Part shown: positions 1 to 6,477 of the stretch, piece after piece
Position numbering within the stretch: the first letter of the stretch is position 1
Layout of the letters: each line of letters begins with the position of its first letter
Origin: Kiritimatiellia bacterium
GTDB lineage: Bacteria > Verrucomicrobiota > Kiritimatiellia > UBA8416
Reading direction: 5' to 3'
Assembly (NCBI GenBank): GCA_007126175.1
Contig: SLBU01000166.1
Span: 1 to 7,028 of the forward strand
DNA length: 7,028 bases
The notes under the pieces: model-generated
Seen by the model: the letters and a program-made list of their open reading frames with translations, nothing else
Databases searched by the model: none
Told to the model about the DNA's origin: nothing
Made by a program: the position numbers and the translations under genes

Positions 1-340
1 GGAAACTCGAGGCATCTGGCTCGCCTTGAATCAATTCCTTGCCAGAAAACTTCAGCATGATGCCACCTTCGCCATCCGGCGTCAGGAACGAATCATGCTT
101 CTCTGCGGTGGTTCCCGTTAACGGTTGGAACCAATGCGTGTAATGCGTGGCACCCTTCTCCAACGCCCACGTCTTCATGGCATCCGCCACTTCATCCGCA
201 ATACTTGCATCAAGTGCCGTACCCTCTGAAATCGTTTTCATCAGAGAGCTATACGCACTCTCCGAAAGGTAATTACGCATCACCTTCGGGCTGAACACGT
301 TCTCGCCATAGATATCTACCAACTCATTCTCATTCGTCAT
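1..340 (-). CDS. glnN: Glutamine synthetase type III (GlnN), N-terminal part, runs off the window
   Basis: Glutamine synthetase joins ammonia to glutamate using ATP and is the main entry of ammonium into metabolism in the cytoplasm. The visible 113 residues match the start of the class III (GlnN) type, whose full proteins are about 700 residues. Recognisable segments are [11 protein letters not shown] (11-21), the highly conserved [16 protein letters not shown] (61-76) followed by EKHDSF (80-85), and [16 protein letters not shown] (98-113). These are typical of class III and absent from class I enzymes. The ATG at 340 is chosen because an AAAGGA ribosome binding site lies 8 nt upstream and because the protein then begins at the usual family position. 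It is transcribed divergently from the gene at 664. A sigma-54 promoter at 415-432 suggests nitrogen control. The catalytic core lies outside the window. Identity is seen directly; regulation is inferred. Confidence 0.95.
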   Translation of the reverse strand, partial: MTNENELVDIYGENVFSPKVMRNYLSESAYSSLMKTISEGTALDASIADEVADAMKTWALEKGATHYTHWFQPLTGTTAEKHDSFLTPDGEGGIMLKFSGKELIQGEPDASSF

Positions 341-348
341 ACTGCTTA

Positions 349-354
349 TCCTTT
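349..354 (-). promoter_or_regulatory. Ribosome binding site of glnN
   Basis: AAAGGA on the minus strand, 8 nt before the ATG at 340. It fixes the start codon of the glutamine synthetase. Confidence 0.75.
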
Positions 355-414
355 CATTTCGTGACGGTCCAAAAACGCATCACTACTACCATGTTATTAA
401 TGCGCAACTTGATA

Positions 415-432
415 CAGCAATACCCGTGCCAA
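415..432 (-). promoter_or_regulatory. Sigma-54 (-24/-12) promoter of glnN
   Basis: Read on the minus strand the site is TTGGCACGGGTATTGCTG. It matches the RpoN consensus (TTGGCAC, five bases, TTGCT) with the obligatory GG and GC doublets at 430-429 and 418-417, separated by exactly 10 nt. With the C of GC at -12, transcription would begin near 405, giving a 5' leader of about 65 nt before glnN. Sigma-54 promoters need an AAA+ enhancer-binding activator, such as NtrC, usually bound 80-200 bp upstream. That would place it at roughly 485-605 in the divergent intergenic region. Position, orientation and the nitrogen-assimilation gene downstream all agree. I did not recognise a specific NtrC operator. 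Confidence 0.85.
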
Positions 433-560
433 CCCTATAACAATGTCTGCATTTCGGAAATATTGGGCATTCTACACACAAAACACTGCTACTCCTCCAT
501 TGATCCTCCCCATTCTTTCCCACAACAGCAACATTATTGTAAGATCAACCCACGGGATGC

Positions 561-572
561 TACATATATGTA
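561..572. repeat. Perfect 12-bp palindrome TACATATATGTA
   Basis: The sequence reads identically on both strands. It lies about 156-167 bp upstream of the predicted glnN transcription start and about 57-68 bp upstream of the -35 box at 629, so it could be an operator or enhancer site for either divergent gene. It is short and AT-rich and could arise by chance. No known regulator is assigned. Confidence 0.3.
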
Positions 573-628
573 ATTCCGCACAGCACGAACGACTTCCTTC
601 CTACCACACCGAAATAACACATCAGAAC

Positions 629-657
629 TGGACACTGCATATCATTCTTAACATAAT
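629..657 (+). promoter_or_regulatory. Sigma-70-type promoter giving a predicted leaderless transcript
   Basis: A -35 box TGGACA (629-634, five of six to TTGACA) and a -10 box CATAAT (652-657, five of six to TATAAT) are separated by the ideal 17 bp. Taking 657 as -7, the start of transcription falls at 664, which is the A of the downstream ATG. No purine-rich ribosome binding site precedes that ATG, as expected for a leaderless mRNA. The boxes and spacing are seen directly; the start point is inferred. Confidence 0.6.
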
Positions 658-663
658 GCGCGC

Positions 664-3483
664 ATGATACATCAGAATCAATGCCCCCCGTCCAAGCCTA
701 CAATCGCCCTGATTGCCTGCGGGGTGCTCGCGCTGGATTGCAAAAGCTTACTGGGCCAAGTTGAGGCCGATGTGCAAATGCATTTTTTGCCAGGCGGGCT
801 GCATACGTCTCCCACACAACTGCGTTTGAAGCTGCAAGAGACCATTGATCAAATCGATCGCGAGCGTACGGTCTCCCGTATTGTTATCGGATATGGACTA
901 TGCGGACACGGCACAACGGGCATTCATGCACGAAACCTGCCGCTGGTCATTCCGCGGGTACACGATTGTATTGCCCTTTTCCTCGGCTCCGATGCCGCCT
1001 ACCGCGAACAGTTCGCGAAAGCACCGGGCACCTATTACCTCTCTGCCGGTTGGGTCGAGGAAAAGACCGATGCGCATGCCGGCATGGGAGCCGATAGCCC
1101 CGGCACCGCCGCCGAAGTACCAGCCCCCGACATCAAGCGCCAGTATGACGCTGATAATGCGGCCTATGTCGAGAATTTCATGCAAAGCTGGACGCGCAAC
1201 TATACGCGCGCGGCATTTATTGATACTGGCGTCGGCGGCAGTAAGGAGCGCTATGCCAAGCAAGCAGAAGCGCTTGCAAAAAAGCATGGCTGGCAATACG
1301 AACGTATCCAAGGCACGCATGCGCTCCTGCAGGAAGCGCTCTTGTGCACGGCAACCTCGGAGAATATGTTATTCGTGCCGCCTGGCAGCATCACCTCCTA
1401 CGATGCAATGCGGGGGCGCCTCACATGCGCCAGCCCGCAAACCCCGCCAACGGCCTCCGCGCAAGCCACACCCTCACAGGCTACACCACGGGATCTGGCC
1501 GCACTCCGCCGGGGCGTTGGCATCGGCATCGATGCAGGCGGCACCTATACGGATGCTGTCTTGTATGACTTCGACACACAGACGGTCCTGGCCAAAAACA
1601 AGGCGTTGACAACGCACTGGGATTACAGCCATGGCATCCGCGCCGCACTCGCTGGTCTCGACGCGCAACGCTGCCGCGAGGCCACTCTGGTCGCGGTGTC
1701 AACCACCCTCGCAACCAATGCAATCGTTGAGCACCGCGGTCAAACCGTTGGACTTTTGATTATGCCCCCCTGCGGCTGGTCCACACTGGATGGGTTCCAG
1801 CATGAACCCGTTGTCACAATCGGCGGGCAAATGGCGATTGATGGTACGGAGCGGGAGCCCATCCAGCCCGATGAAGTGCAAGCGGCGGCCCGGCAGTTAA
1901 TGGAACGTAAAGGGGTAACCGCATTTGCCGTAGGTGGATATGCCGCCCACATCAACCCCGCTCACGAATTGCAAGTCAAGCAACTTGTGGAGCAAAGTAC
2001 CGGTTTGATCTGCACGTGCAGCCATGAACTCTCCAGCAGTCTGCACTATCGCATCCGGGCCGAAACCGCGGCACTGAATGCACGCATCATTCCCTGTCTG
2101 GAAGAACTGTTGCAACGCATCGCAAGCGCACTGCAGGATGCCGGCATCACGGCTCCGATCATGGTCGTGCGCAGCGATGGCTCCTTGATGAACCTGCAAG
2201 CGGCCTGTGAGCGACCCCTCGAAACCATGCTTTCAGGGCCCGCAGCCTCGGCGGCCGGTGCCGGCTGGCTGGCACAGATACAAGACGGGCTGATTGTGGA
2301 TATCGGCGGGACAACGACCGATACCGCAATCCTCCGGGAGGGCCGTGTAGCCATGAACCCGGAAGGTGCTTCGATCGGAGGATGGCAAACCCATATCCGC
2401 GCACTCGATCTGCAGACGGCCGGGCTCGGGGGTGACAGTTGCATCCGCAGCAAACAAGGCAAATTCGTGATCGGCCCAGATCGCGTCATGCCCTTGTCCT
2501 GGAGCGCGGCCAATGTGCCGGGGGCAAGGGACGCCCTTGCACGCTGCACTGCCGGTGCTGCTGGGCACCAAGCGCAACCGGACGCCTGGATGCTCGTGAT
2601 ACGGACACGCAAGGTGCCTCCAACCCAACTTTCTCCACGCGAGGCCAAAGTCCTTGCCGCTCTTGTCGATGCACCCCATACACCAACCGAATTGGCACAA
2701 GGTATTGGGGTACCCCACCCCGCGATGCTGCCCTTGCAACGCCTCCTGCAGCAACAGCTCATCGCCTACAGCGGCTTTACCCCGACAGATGCACTCCATG
2801 TCACGGGGACGCTTGCACAATGGGATACCGAGGCGGTGCTTGCCATTGCCCGCGCCTGTGCGGGATCACCCGACAAGGCACAGGATTGGGCCCACCACAT
2901 CATCACGCAATTTCAGATGCAACTCGCCACCGAAATTGCCCGCAAAGCCCTGACCGAATCGCTGCCTGCCGCGGACGGGACAGCGCTGGATGCTCTACTG
3001 CAACATCTCGTTACGCCACCAACGCAAAGCGCAGCCATACCGCAACTTCAACTTGCCCTCCCCTGGCCCGTAATCGGGATCGGGGCACCCGCAGCCGTCT
3101 TTACACCGGCGGCCTGCCAGCGCTTGCATGCACAAGCGGTAATACCGCCCCATGCAGATGTTGCCAATGCCGTCGGGGCCATCATCGGAACCATATCCAT
3201 CCGCTACACGATCCATATCTCCACCAACGAAAACGGCATCTTCCGAATTTCCGGTGCCGTTGATGCCCCGCGCTTCACAAAAATGGAGGATGCCACCGAA
3301 TGGAGCATACGATATCTGCATCAAAGCCTTGGCGAGCGGGCACGTCAGGCCGGCTGCCCACAGCCCAGCATTGCCATTACGCCACATGACCGCATCGTTG
3401 ACGCAACCGATGGATCACCAGTATTCCTTGGGCGCGAACTACACGGCCACGCCTACGGATTGCCGGCCCCCCTTGAGGCGTAA
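664..3483 (+). CDS. DUF1638 domain fused to a hydantoinase/oxoprolinase-like ASKHA ATPase (939 aa)
   Basis: Two modules are visible. Residues about 13-250 are a DUF1638 domain (IALIACGVL 14-22, GYGLCGHGT 76-84, VIPRVHDCIALFLGS 95-109, PGTYYLSAGW 121-130, WTRNYTRAAFIDTGVG 176-191). After an Ala/Pro/Thr-rich linker (about 255-283) follows a hydantoinase/oxoprolinase-family module. It has phosphate motif 1 GIDAGGTYTDAV (288-299), STTLATNAIVEHRG (346-359), SGPAAS (524-529), phosphate motif 2 DIGGTTTDTA (546-555), GLGGDS (587-592) and GIGAPA to PPHADVANAVGAI (805-840). The actin-like fold predicts ATP binding. A winged-helix-like stretch lies at about 654-702. Where characterised hydantoinases and oxoprolinases have a GGGS and a GRGGT-type PTVTDA segment, this protein has GGDS and only FTPTDA, so a real hydantoinase is doubtful. 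In anaerobes both modules have been annotated near corrinoid methyltransferase genes, so an activator role is possible but unproven. The ATG at 664 is the only start that keeps the DUF1638 N-terminus. No Shine-Dalgarno, signal peptide or membrane segment is present. It forms a single-gene unit. Its substrate is unknown. Confidence 0.9.
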   Translation: MIHQNQCPPSKPTIALIACGVLALDCKSLLGQVEADVQMHFLPGGLHTSPTQLRLKLQETIDQIDRERTVSRIVIGYGLCGHGTTGIHARNLPLVIPRVHDCIALFLGSDAAYREQFAKAPGTYYLSAGWVEEKTDAHAGMGADSPGTAAEVPAPDIKRQYDADNAAYVENFMQSWTRNYTRAAFIDTGVGGSKERYAKQAEALAKKHGWQYERIQGTHALLQEALLCTATSENMLFVPPGSITSYDAMRGRLTCASPQTPPTASAQATPSQATPRDLAALRRGVGIGIDAGGTYTDAVLYDFDTQTVLAKNKALTTHWDYSHGIRAALAGLDAQRCREATLVAVSTTLATNAIVEHRGQTVGLLIMPPCGWSTLDGFQHEPVVTIGGQMAIDGTEREPIQPDEVQAAARQLMERKGVTAFAVGGYAAHINPAHELQVKQLVEQSTGLICTCSHELSSSLHYRIRAETAALNARIIPCLEELLQRIASALQDAGITAPIMVVRSDGSLMNLQAACERPLETMLSGPAASAAGAGWLAQIQDGLIVDIGGTTTDTAILREGRVAMNPEGASIGGWQTHIRALDLQTAGLGGDSCIRSKQGKFVIGPDRVMPLSWSAANVPGARDALARCTAGAAGHQAQPDAWMLVIRTRKVPPTQLSPREAKVLAALVDAPHTPTELAQGIGVPHPAMLPLQRLLQQQLIAYSGFTPTDALHVTGTLAQWDTEAVLAIARACAGSPDKAQDWAHHIITQFQMQLATEIARKALTESLPAADGTALDALLQHLVTPPTQSAAIPQLQLALPWPVIGIGAPAAVFTPAACQRLHAQAVIPPHADVANAVGAIIGTISIRYTIHISTNENGIFRISGAVDAPRFTKMEDATEWSIRYLHQSLGERARQAGCPQPSIAITPHDRIVDATDGSPVFLGRELHGHAYGLPAPLEA

Positions 3484-3504
3484 GCGCAATCAGCTCTTCA
3501 GCGC

Positions 3505-5328
3505 TCAAGTGTCTGACGCAGAAGAACCGATCGCGATTGATTCAAGTTCTTCCCAACGCACAAGTGCCGACTCGATCAAATCGTGTAATGCCCCCAATCG
3601 CGCTTGCGCCTCGGCAATGGCATCCGGGGACTGTCGATAAAAGCCAGGGTCTGATTGGGCCGCCAATCGTTCGGCTTGTTCATGCTCCCACGCCTCAATG
3701 CGCGATGCCATGCTGGCGAGCTCGGCCCGCTCACGATTGGTCAACTTGCGGCCGGAAGATCCGGAACGCGACGCGTTTTTCTTGCTGGTCGGCGCTTCGC
3801 CGCTCGCACTGTCCCCTTTGCGAGGTGTTGTGGGCTGTCGCTGCACAAGCCAGTCATCATAGCCACCTGCATACTGGCCAATGTGGCCATCCCCTTCAAA
3901 CACGAGCGTGCGCAACACCGTCTGGTTCAGAAAGGCCCGGTCATGACTGACCACCAGCATCGTTGCAGGATGCTGCTGGATCTGCTCCTCCAGCAAACTC
4001 AAGGTTTCCAAGTCCAGATCATTCGTAGGCTCATCCATGATCAGAAAATTAAAAGGCTGCGTAAATGCCATTGCCAGCAGCAAACGGTTCTTTTCGCCCC
4101 CCGAAAGAATGCGCACCGGTGTACGGGCGCGCTCAGGGGTAAACAGGAACTCCTGCAGATACCCATAGGCATGCCGTTGCTGCCCGTTTACCACCACATA
4201 CATACCATCCCCGCTGATATTCTCCAAAATCGACTTTTCCGGATCGAGTGCCCCACGCAACTGGTCGATGCGTGCAACCTCCAGCCGCGTACCGCGCTGC
4301 AGCGTGCCACAATCCGGCGGCAGATCCCCTAATATCAATCGTAGCAAGGTGGTTTTGCCACAACCATTCGGGCCAATCACCCCAACCTTTTCCCCACGCA
4401 TAATCTGCAGATCAAGATCCCGGATCAAGGGCTGGTCTTTTTCATATCCAAAGCAGACCCCCTCCGCCTTAACCACCAATTCGCCCGAAGTGCCCCCCTC
4501 CTGCAAGGTCATCTGGCTTGTGCCGATTTGCTGGCGGCGCTGCCGAAACTCTTCCCGTAACGCCAACAAAGCACGCACGCGCCCCTCGTCGCGCGTACGG
4601 CGCGCCTTGATCCCCTTGCGAATCCAGATCTCCTCTTGCGACAAACGCTTGCCCTTCTTCTCCCAGAGTGCCGCCTCATCCGCAAGCAACTGCTCCTTGC
4701 GCAACAGGAACGTGTCATAGTCGCAATCCCACCCCGCCAACTCGCCCCGGTCCAGATCCAGGATACGCGTCGCCAACTTGCGTAGAAAGGCCCTGTCATG
4801 CGTCACAAAAAGCACCGTCTTACCGGTTCGTGCCAGAAAGGTTTCCAACCACAGGATTGCCTCCAGATCCAGATGATTGGTAGGCTCATCCAGCAAAAGC
4901 AGATCAGGCGCACATGCCAAGGCCCTTGCCAGCAATACGCGCCGCTTCATACCCCCCGAAAGAGAGGCAAAGTCGTCAGTTGGAACCAATCCCAGTCGGC
5001 TGATCGCCTCTGCACCTGCCTGAGCATGTGCCCGATACGTATCGACGACACCATGCGTATCGCCATCCACAATCTCTTGGACGCTCCCCTCCAGGTTGGT
5101 GGGCACATCCTGCGGAAGATACGCGGTACGCAATCCCGGCGCCCGCACGATATGTCCCTCGTCCGGCTCGATCAACCCCGTCAATAATTTCAGCAACGTC
5201 GATTTTCCGCAACCATTACGGCCCGTCAGGCAAGCGCGTTGCCCCTGTTCGATATGAAGCGTCACATTTTCCAGCAGGGGATCCCCCCCCATACGCACTG
5301 TGATATCCTGTAAACTTAGTAGTGCCAT
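3505..5328 (-). CDS. uup: Uup-type ABC-F ATPase (607 aa)
   Basis: This is a soluble ABC-F protein with two nucleotide-binding domains in one chain and no membrane segments. Such proteins act on the ribosome rather than in transport, and Uup is also linked to genome stability and transposon excision. Domain 1 has Walker A GRNGCGKST (36-44), signature LSGGMKRR (123-130), Walker B LLLLDEPT (143-150, catalytic Glu148) and switch His177. Domain 2 has GPNGCGKTT (319-327), LSGGEKNR (408-415), LIMDEPT (429-435, Glu433) and His462. Between them IWIRKGIKARRTRDEGRVRA (234-253) is the Uup-type basic linker. The C-terminus (about 525-595) is charged and helical, matching the Uup coiled-coil DNA-binding domain, after a Ser/Lys-rich spacer (500-525). 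Length agrees with the family (about 630). All catalytic residues are intact. It is last in a minus-strand operon, 12 bp after the rlmL-like gene. ATG 5328 is chosen for its TAGGAG ribosome binding site. Confidence 0.93.
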   Translation of the reverse strand: MALLSLQDITVRMGGDPLLENVTLHIEQGQRACLTGRNGCGKSTLLKLLTGLIEPDEGHIVRAPGLRTAYLPQDVPTNLEGSVQEIVDGDTHGVVDTYRAHAQAGAEAISRLGLVPTDDFASLSGGMKRRVLLARALACAPDLLLLDEPTNHLDLEAILWLETFLARTGKTVLFVTHDRAFLRKLATRILDLDRGELAGWDCDYDTFLLRKEQLLADEAALWEKKGKRLSQEEIWIRKGIKARRTRDEGRVRALLALREEFRQRRQQIGTSQMTLQEGGTSGELVVKAEGVCFGYEKDQPLIRDLDLQIMRGEKVGVIGPNGCGKTTLLRLILGDLPPDCGTLQRGTRLEVARIDQLRGALDPEKSILENISGDGMYVVVNGQQRHAYGYLQEFLFTPERARTPVRILSGGEKNRLLLAMAFTQPFNFLIMDEPTNDLDLETLSLLEEQIQQHPATMLVVSHDRAFLNQTVLRTLVFEGDGHIGQYAGGYDDWLVQRQPTTPRKGDSASGEAPTSKKNASRSGSSGRKLTNRERAELASMASRIEAWEHEQAERLAAQSDPGFYRQSPDAIAEAQARLGALHDLIESALVRWEELESIAIGSSASDT

Positions 5329-5337
5329 AAATACATG

Positions 5338-5343
5338 CTCCTA
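5338..5343 (-). promoter_or_regulatory. Ribosome binding site of uup, built into the upstream stop codon
   Basis: TAGGAG on the minus strand, 9 nt before the uup ATG. Its first three bases are the TAG stop of the rlmL-like gene, so ribosomes finishing that gene end on the uup initiation region. This favours translational coupling. Confidence 0.7.
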
Positions 5344-6477
5344 CGGCATATCATAAAGCAAGAACGTACAATCCAAGCCACCATTTGGTATCTCGATCGC
5401 CTGCAAGGGCTTCGCTGATATGGCCTGCTCATAAACCGGACTTCCCGTCAAAATACCAATCCGCCAACCATGCAACCGACTCAATACCGCCGCCAGTTGA
5501 TGCGGAAATTCCGGTGCCATCTCGAGCCGTTGCCCATAGGGAGGATTCGTGATCATAAAGCCCTTCTCGCCCGTGGGCGGATGCACCAATACATCATGCG
5601 TGCGAAACGCAAGCTTCACACCCGCAGCCCTAGCATTTTGACGTGCCGCCTCCACCATATCGGCATTTCGATCCGACGCAATCATGCGGGGCATCGTTCC
5701 CTTGGCCGCTCCCCGCAGCGCCCCGCGTAACAAACGTAATGCGTCAGCCGCCTCCTCGTCATAATTCGCCCAGCGTTCAAACCCGAACCGTTCCCGCAAA
5801 AGGCCAGGTGCCTTATTCCCCGCCCACATCGCGGCTTCGATTGCCAGTGTGCCTGAGCCACACATGGGATCGATCAGCGGAGTCTCAAGATCCCACCCCG
5901 ACATGCGCAGTAATGCCGCCGCAATCGTCTCGCGCAACGGTGCCTCGCCCGCAACCTTCCGGTACCCGCGCTTGTTCAAGGGCTCCCCCGCCAGATCCAG
6001 ATATATGGACGCCTTCTGATTGGCCACATGGGCAAAGACCCGCACGTCGGCATCCTCACGATCCACATCCGGGCGTGTTCCCACATGTTGGCGCAGTTGA
6101 TCCACAATCGCATCCTTGACCTTCAGGGCCACAAAACCACTATGCGACAACGCATCTTCACGACTGACTGCCGATACCGCCAATGTTTGCGAGGGCGAGA
6201 GAAACGTGCCCCAATCGATTCCCTGCACCCCATGATACAGATCGTCGGGGGTCCGGCAAGGGAACCGTCCCAACAGCACTTGAATGCGTGCAGCAATCCG
6301 GCTCTGCAAGCAAGCCCGCCACCCATCCTGCATCGTGCCGCGAAACGGTATGCCACCCCGATTTAAACGTACACTCGCAAAACCCAACTCTCGCAACTCC
6401 TCGCAAAGCACGCTTTCCGTCCCCGGTATCGTGGCCGCATGAAACTCCAACATCTCTTCAGACAACTGACTTTTCAC
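5341..6477 (-). CDS. rlmL: THUMP-domain class I SAM-dependent RNA methyltransferase, RlmL/YpsC-like (378 aa)
   Basis: Predicted to transfer a methyl group from S-adenosylmethionine to guanine N2 of 23S rRNA (position 2445 in E. coli for RlmL). The N-terminal 10-165 fits the ferredoxin-like plus THUMP RNA-binding part, ending with SIYLDLAGEPLNKRGYR (157-173), a hallmark of the family. The catalytic domain follows: SAM motif DPMCGSGTLAIEA (203-215), acidic ASDRNADM (267-274) for the SAM ribose, and NPPYGQRL (311-318), the N2-guanine methyltransferase motif. E. coli RlmKL is about 700 residues, with a second RlmK half making m7G2069; this protein is only the RlmL half, like Gram-positive YpsC. 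The start is GTG 6477, overlapping the upstream stop by one base (TAGTG). An ATG nine codons in (6453) is an alternative without a well-spaced ribosome binding site. The exact target guanine is inferred from the family. Confidence 0.88.
   Translation of the reverse strand: MKSQLSEEMLEFHAATIPGTESVLCEELRELGFASVRLNRGGIPFRGTMQDGWRACLQSRIAARIQVLLGRFPCRTPDDLYHGVQGIDWGTFLSPSQTLAVSAVSREDALSHSGFVALKVKDAIVDQLRQHVGTRPDVDREDADVRVFAHVANQKASIYLDLAGEPLNKRGYRKVAGEAPLRETIAAALLRMSGWDLETPLIDPMCGSGTLAIEAAMWAGNKAPGLLRERFGFERWANYDEEAADALRLLRGALRGAAKGTMPRMIASDRNADMVEAARQNARAAGVKLAFRTHDVLVHPPTGEKGFMITNPPYGQRLEMAPEFPHQLAAVLSRLHGWRIGILTGSPVYEQAISAKPLQAIEIPNGGLDCTFLLYDMP

Larger units (their letters stand above)
341..663. 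other. Divergent intergenic control region between glnN and the DUF1638 fusion gene
   Basis: This 323-bp non-coding stretch holds the glnN ribosome binding site and sigma-54 promoter on its left side and a sigma-70-type promoter at its right edge. The middle (about 433-628) is markedly C/T-rich on the + strand around 488-530 and contains one perfect 12-bp palindrome at 561-572. Two short open frames cross it (361-573 and 443-667), but neither has a ribosome binding site or a recognisable protein, so I treat the region as regulatory. No RNA gene or terminator was seen. Confidence 0.7.

Noticed and set aside
409..441. TTGATA (409-414) with TATAAC (436-441) as a + strand sigma-70 promoter
   Set aside because: The spacer is 21 bp, too long, and the TTGGCAC-type sigma-54 site on the other strand explains most of this sequence.
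537..570. TTGTAA with TACATA or TATATG as another + strand promoter
   Set aside because: Weak boxes (three to four of six) and poor spacing; the pair at 629-657 is much better placed and matched.
361..573. 70-codon frame in the divergent intergenic region
   Set aside because: No ribosome binding site, no family resemblance, and it overlaps the sigma-54 promoter on the other strand.
2046..2762. 238-codon antisense frame opposite the fusion gene
   Set aside because: Opposite a gene with intact conserved motifs; Arg/Ser/Cys-rich translation, no domain and no ribosome binding site seen.
2439..3263. Long open frame (274 codons) on the + strand inside the DUF1638 fusion gene
   Set aside because: It lies wholly inside a well-supported gene in another frame, and its translation is low-complexity (Cys, Arg, Thr, Pro-rich) with no recognisable domain. 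Typical shadow frame in GC-rich DNA.
3483..3505. Inverted repeat AGCGC...GCGCT between the convergent stop codons as a bidirectional terminator
   Set aside because: Only 5 bp of stem with a 13-nt loop and no T-tract on either strand, so it is not a convincing intrinsic terminator.
3655..4332. 225-codon + strand frame opposite uup
   Set aside because: Antisense to conserved ABC-F motifs, no recognisable protein family; a shadow of the real coding strand.
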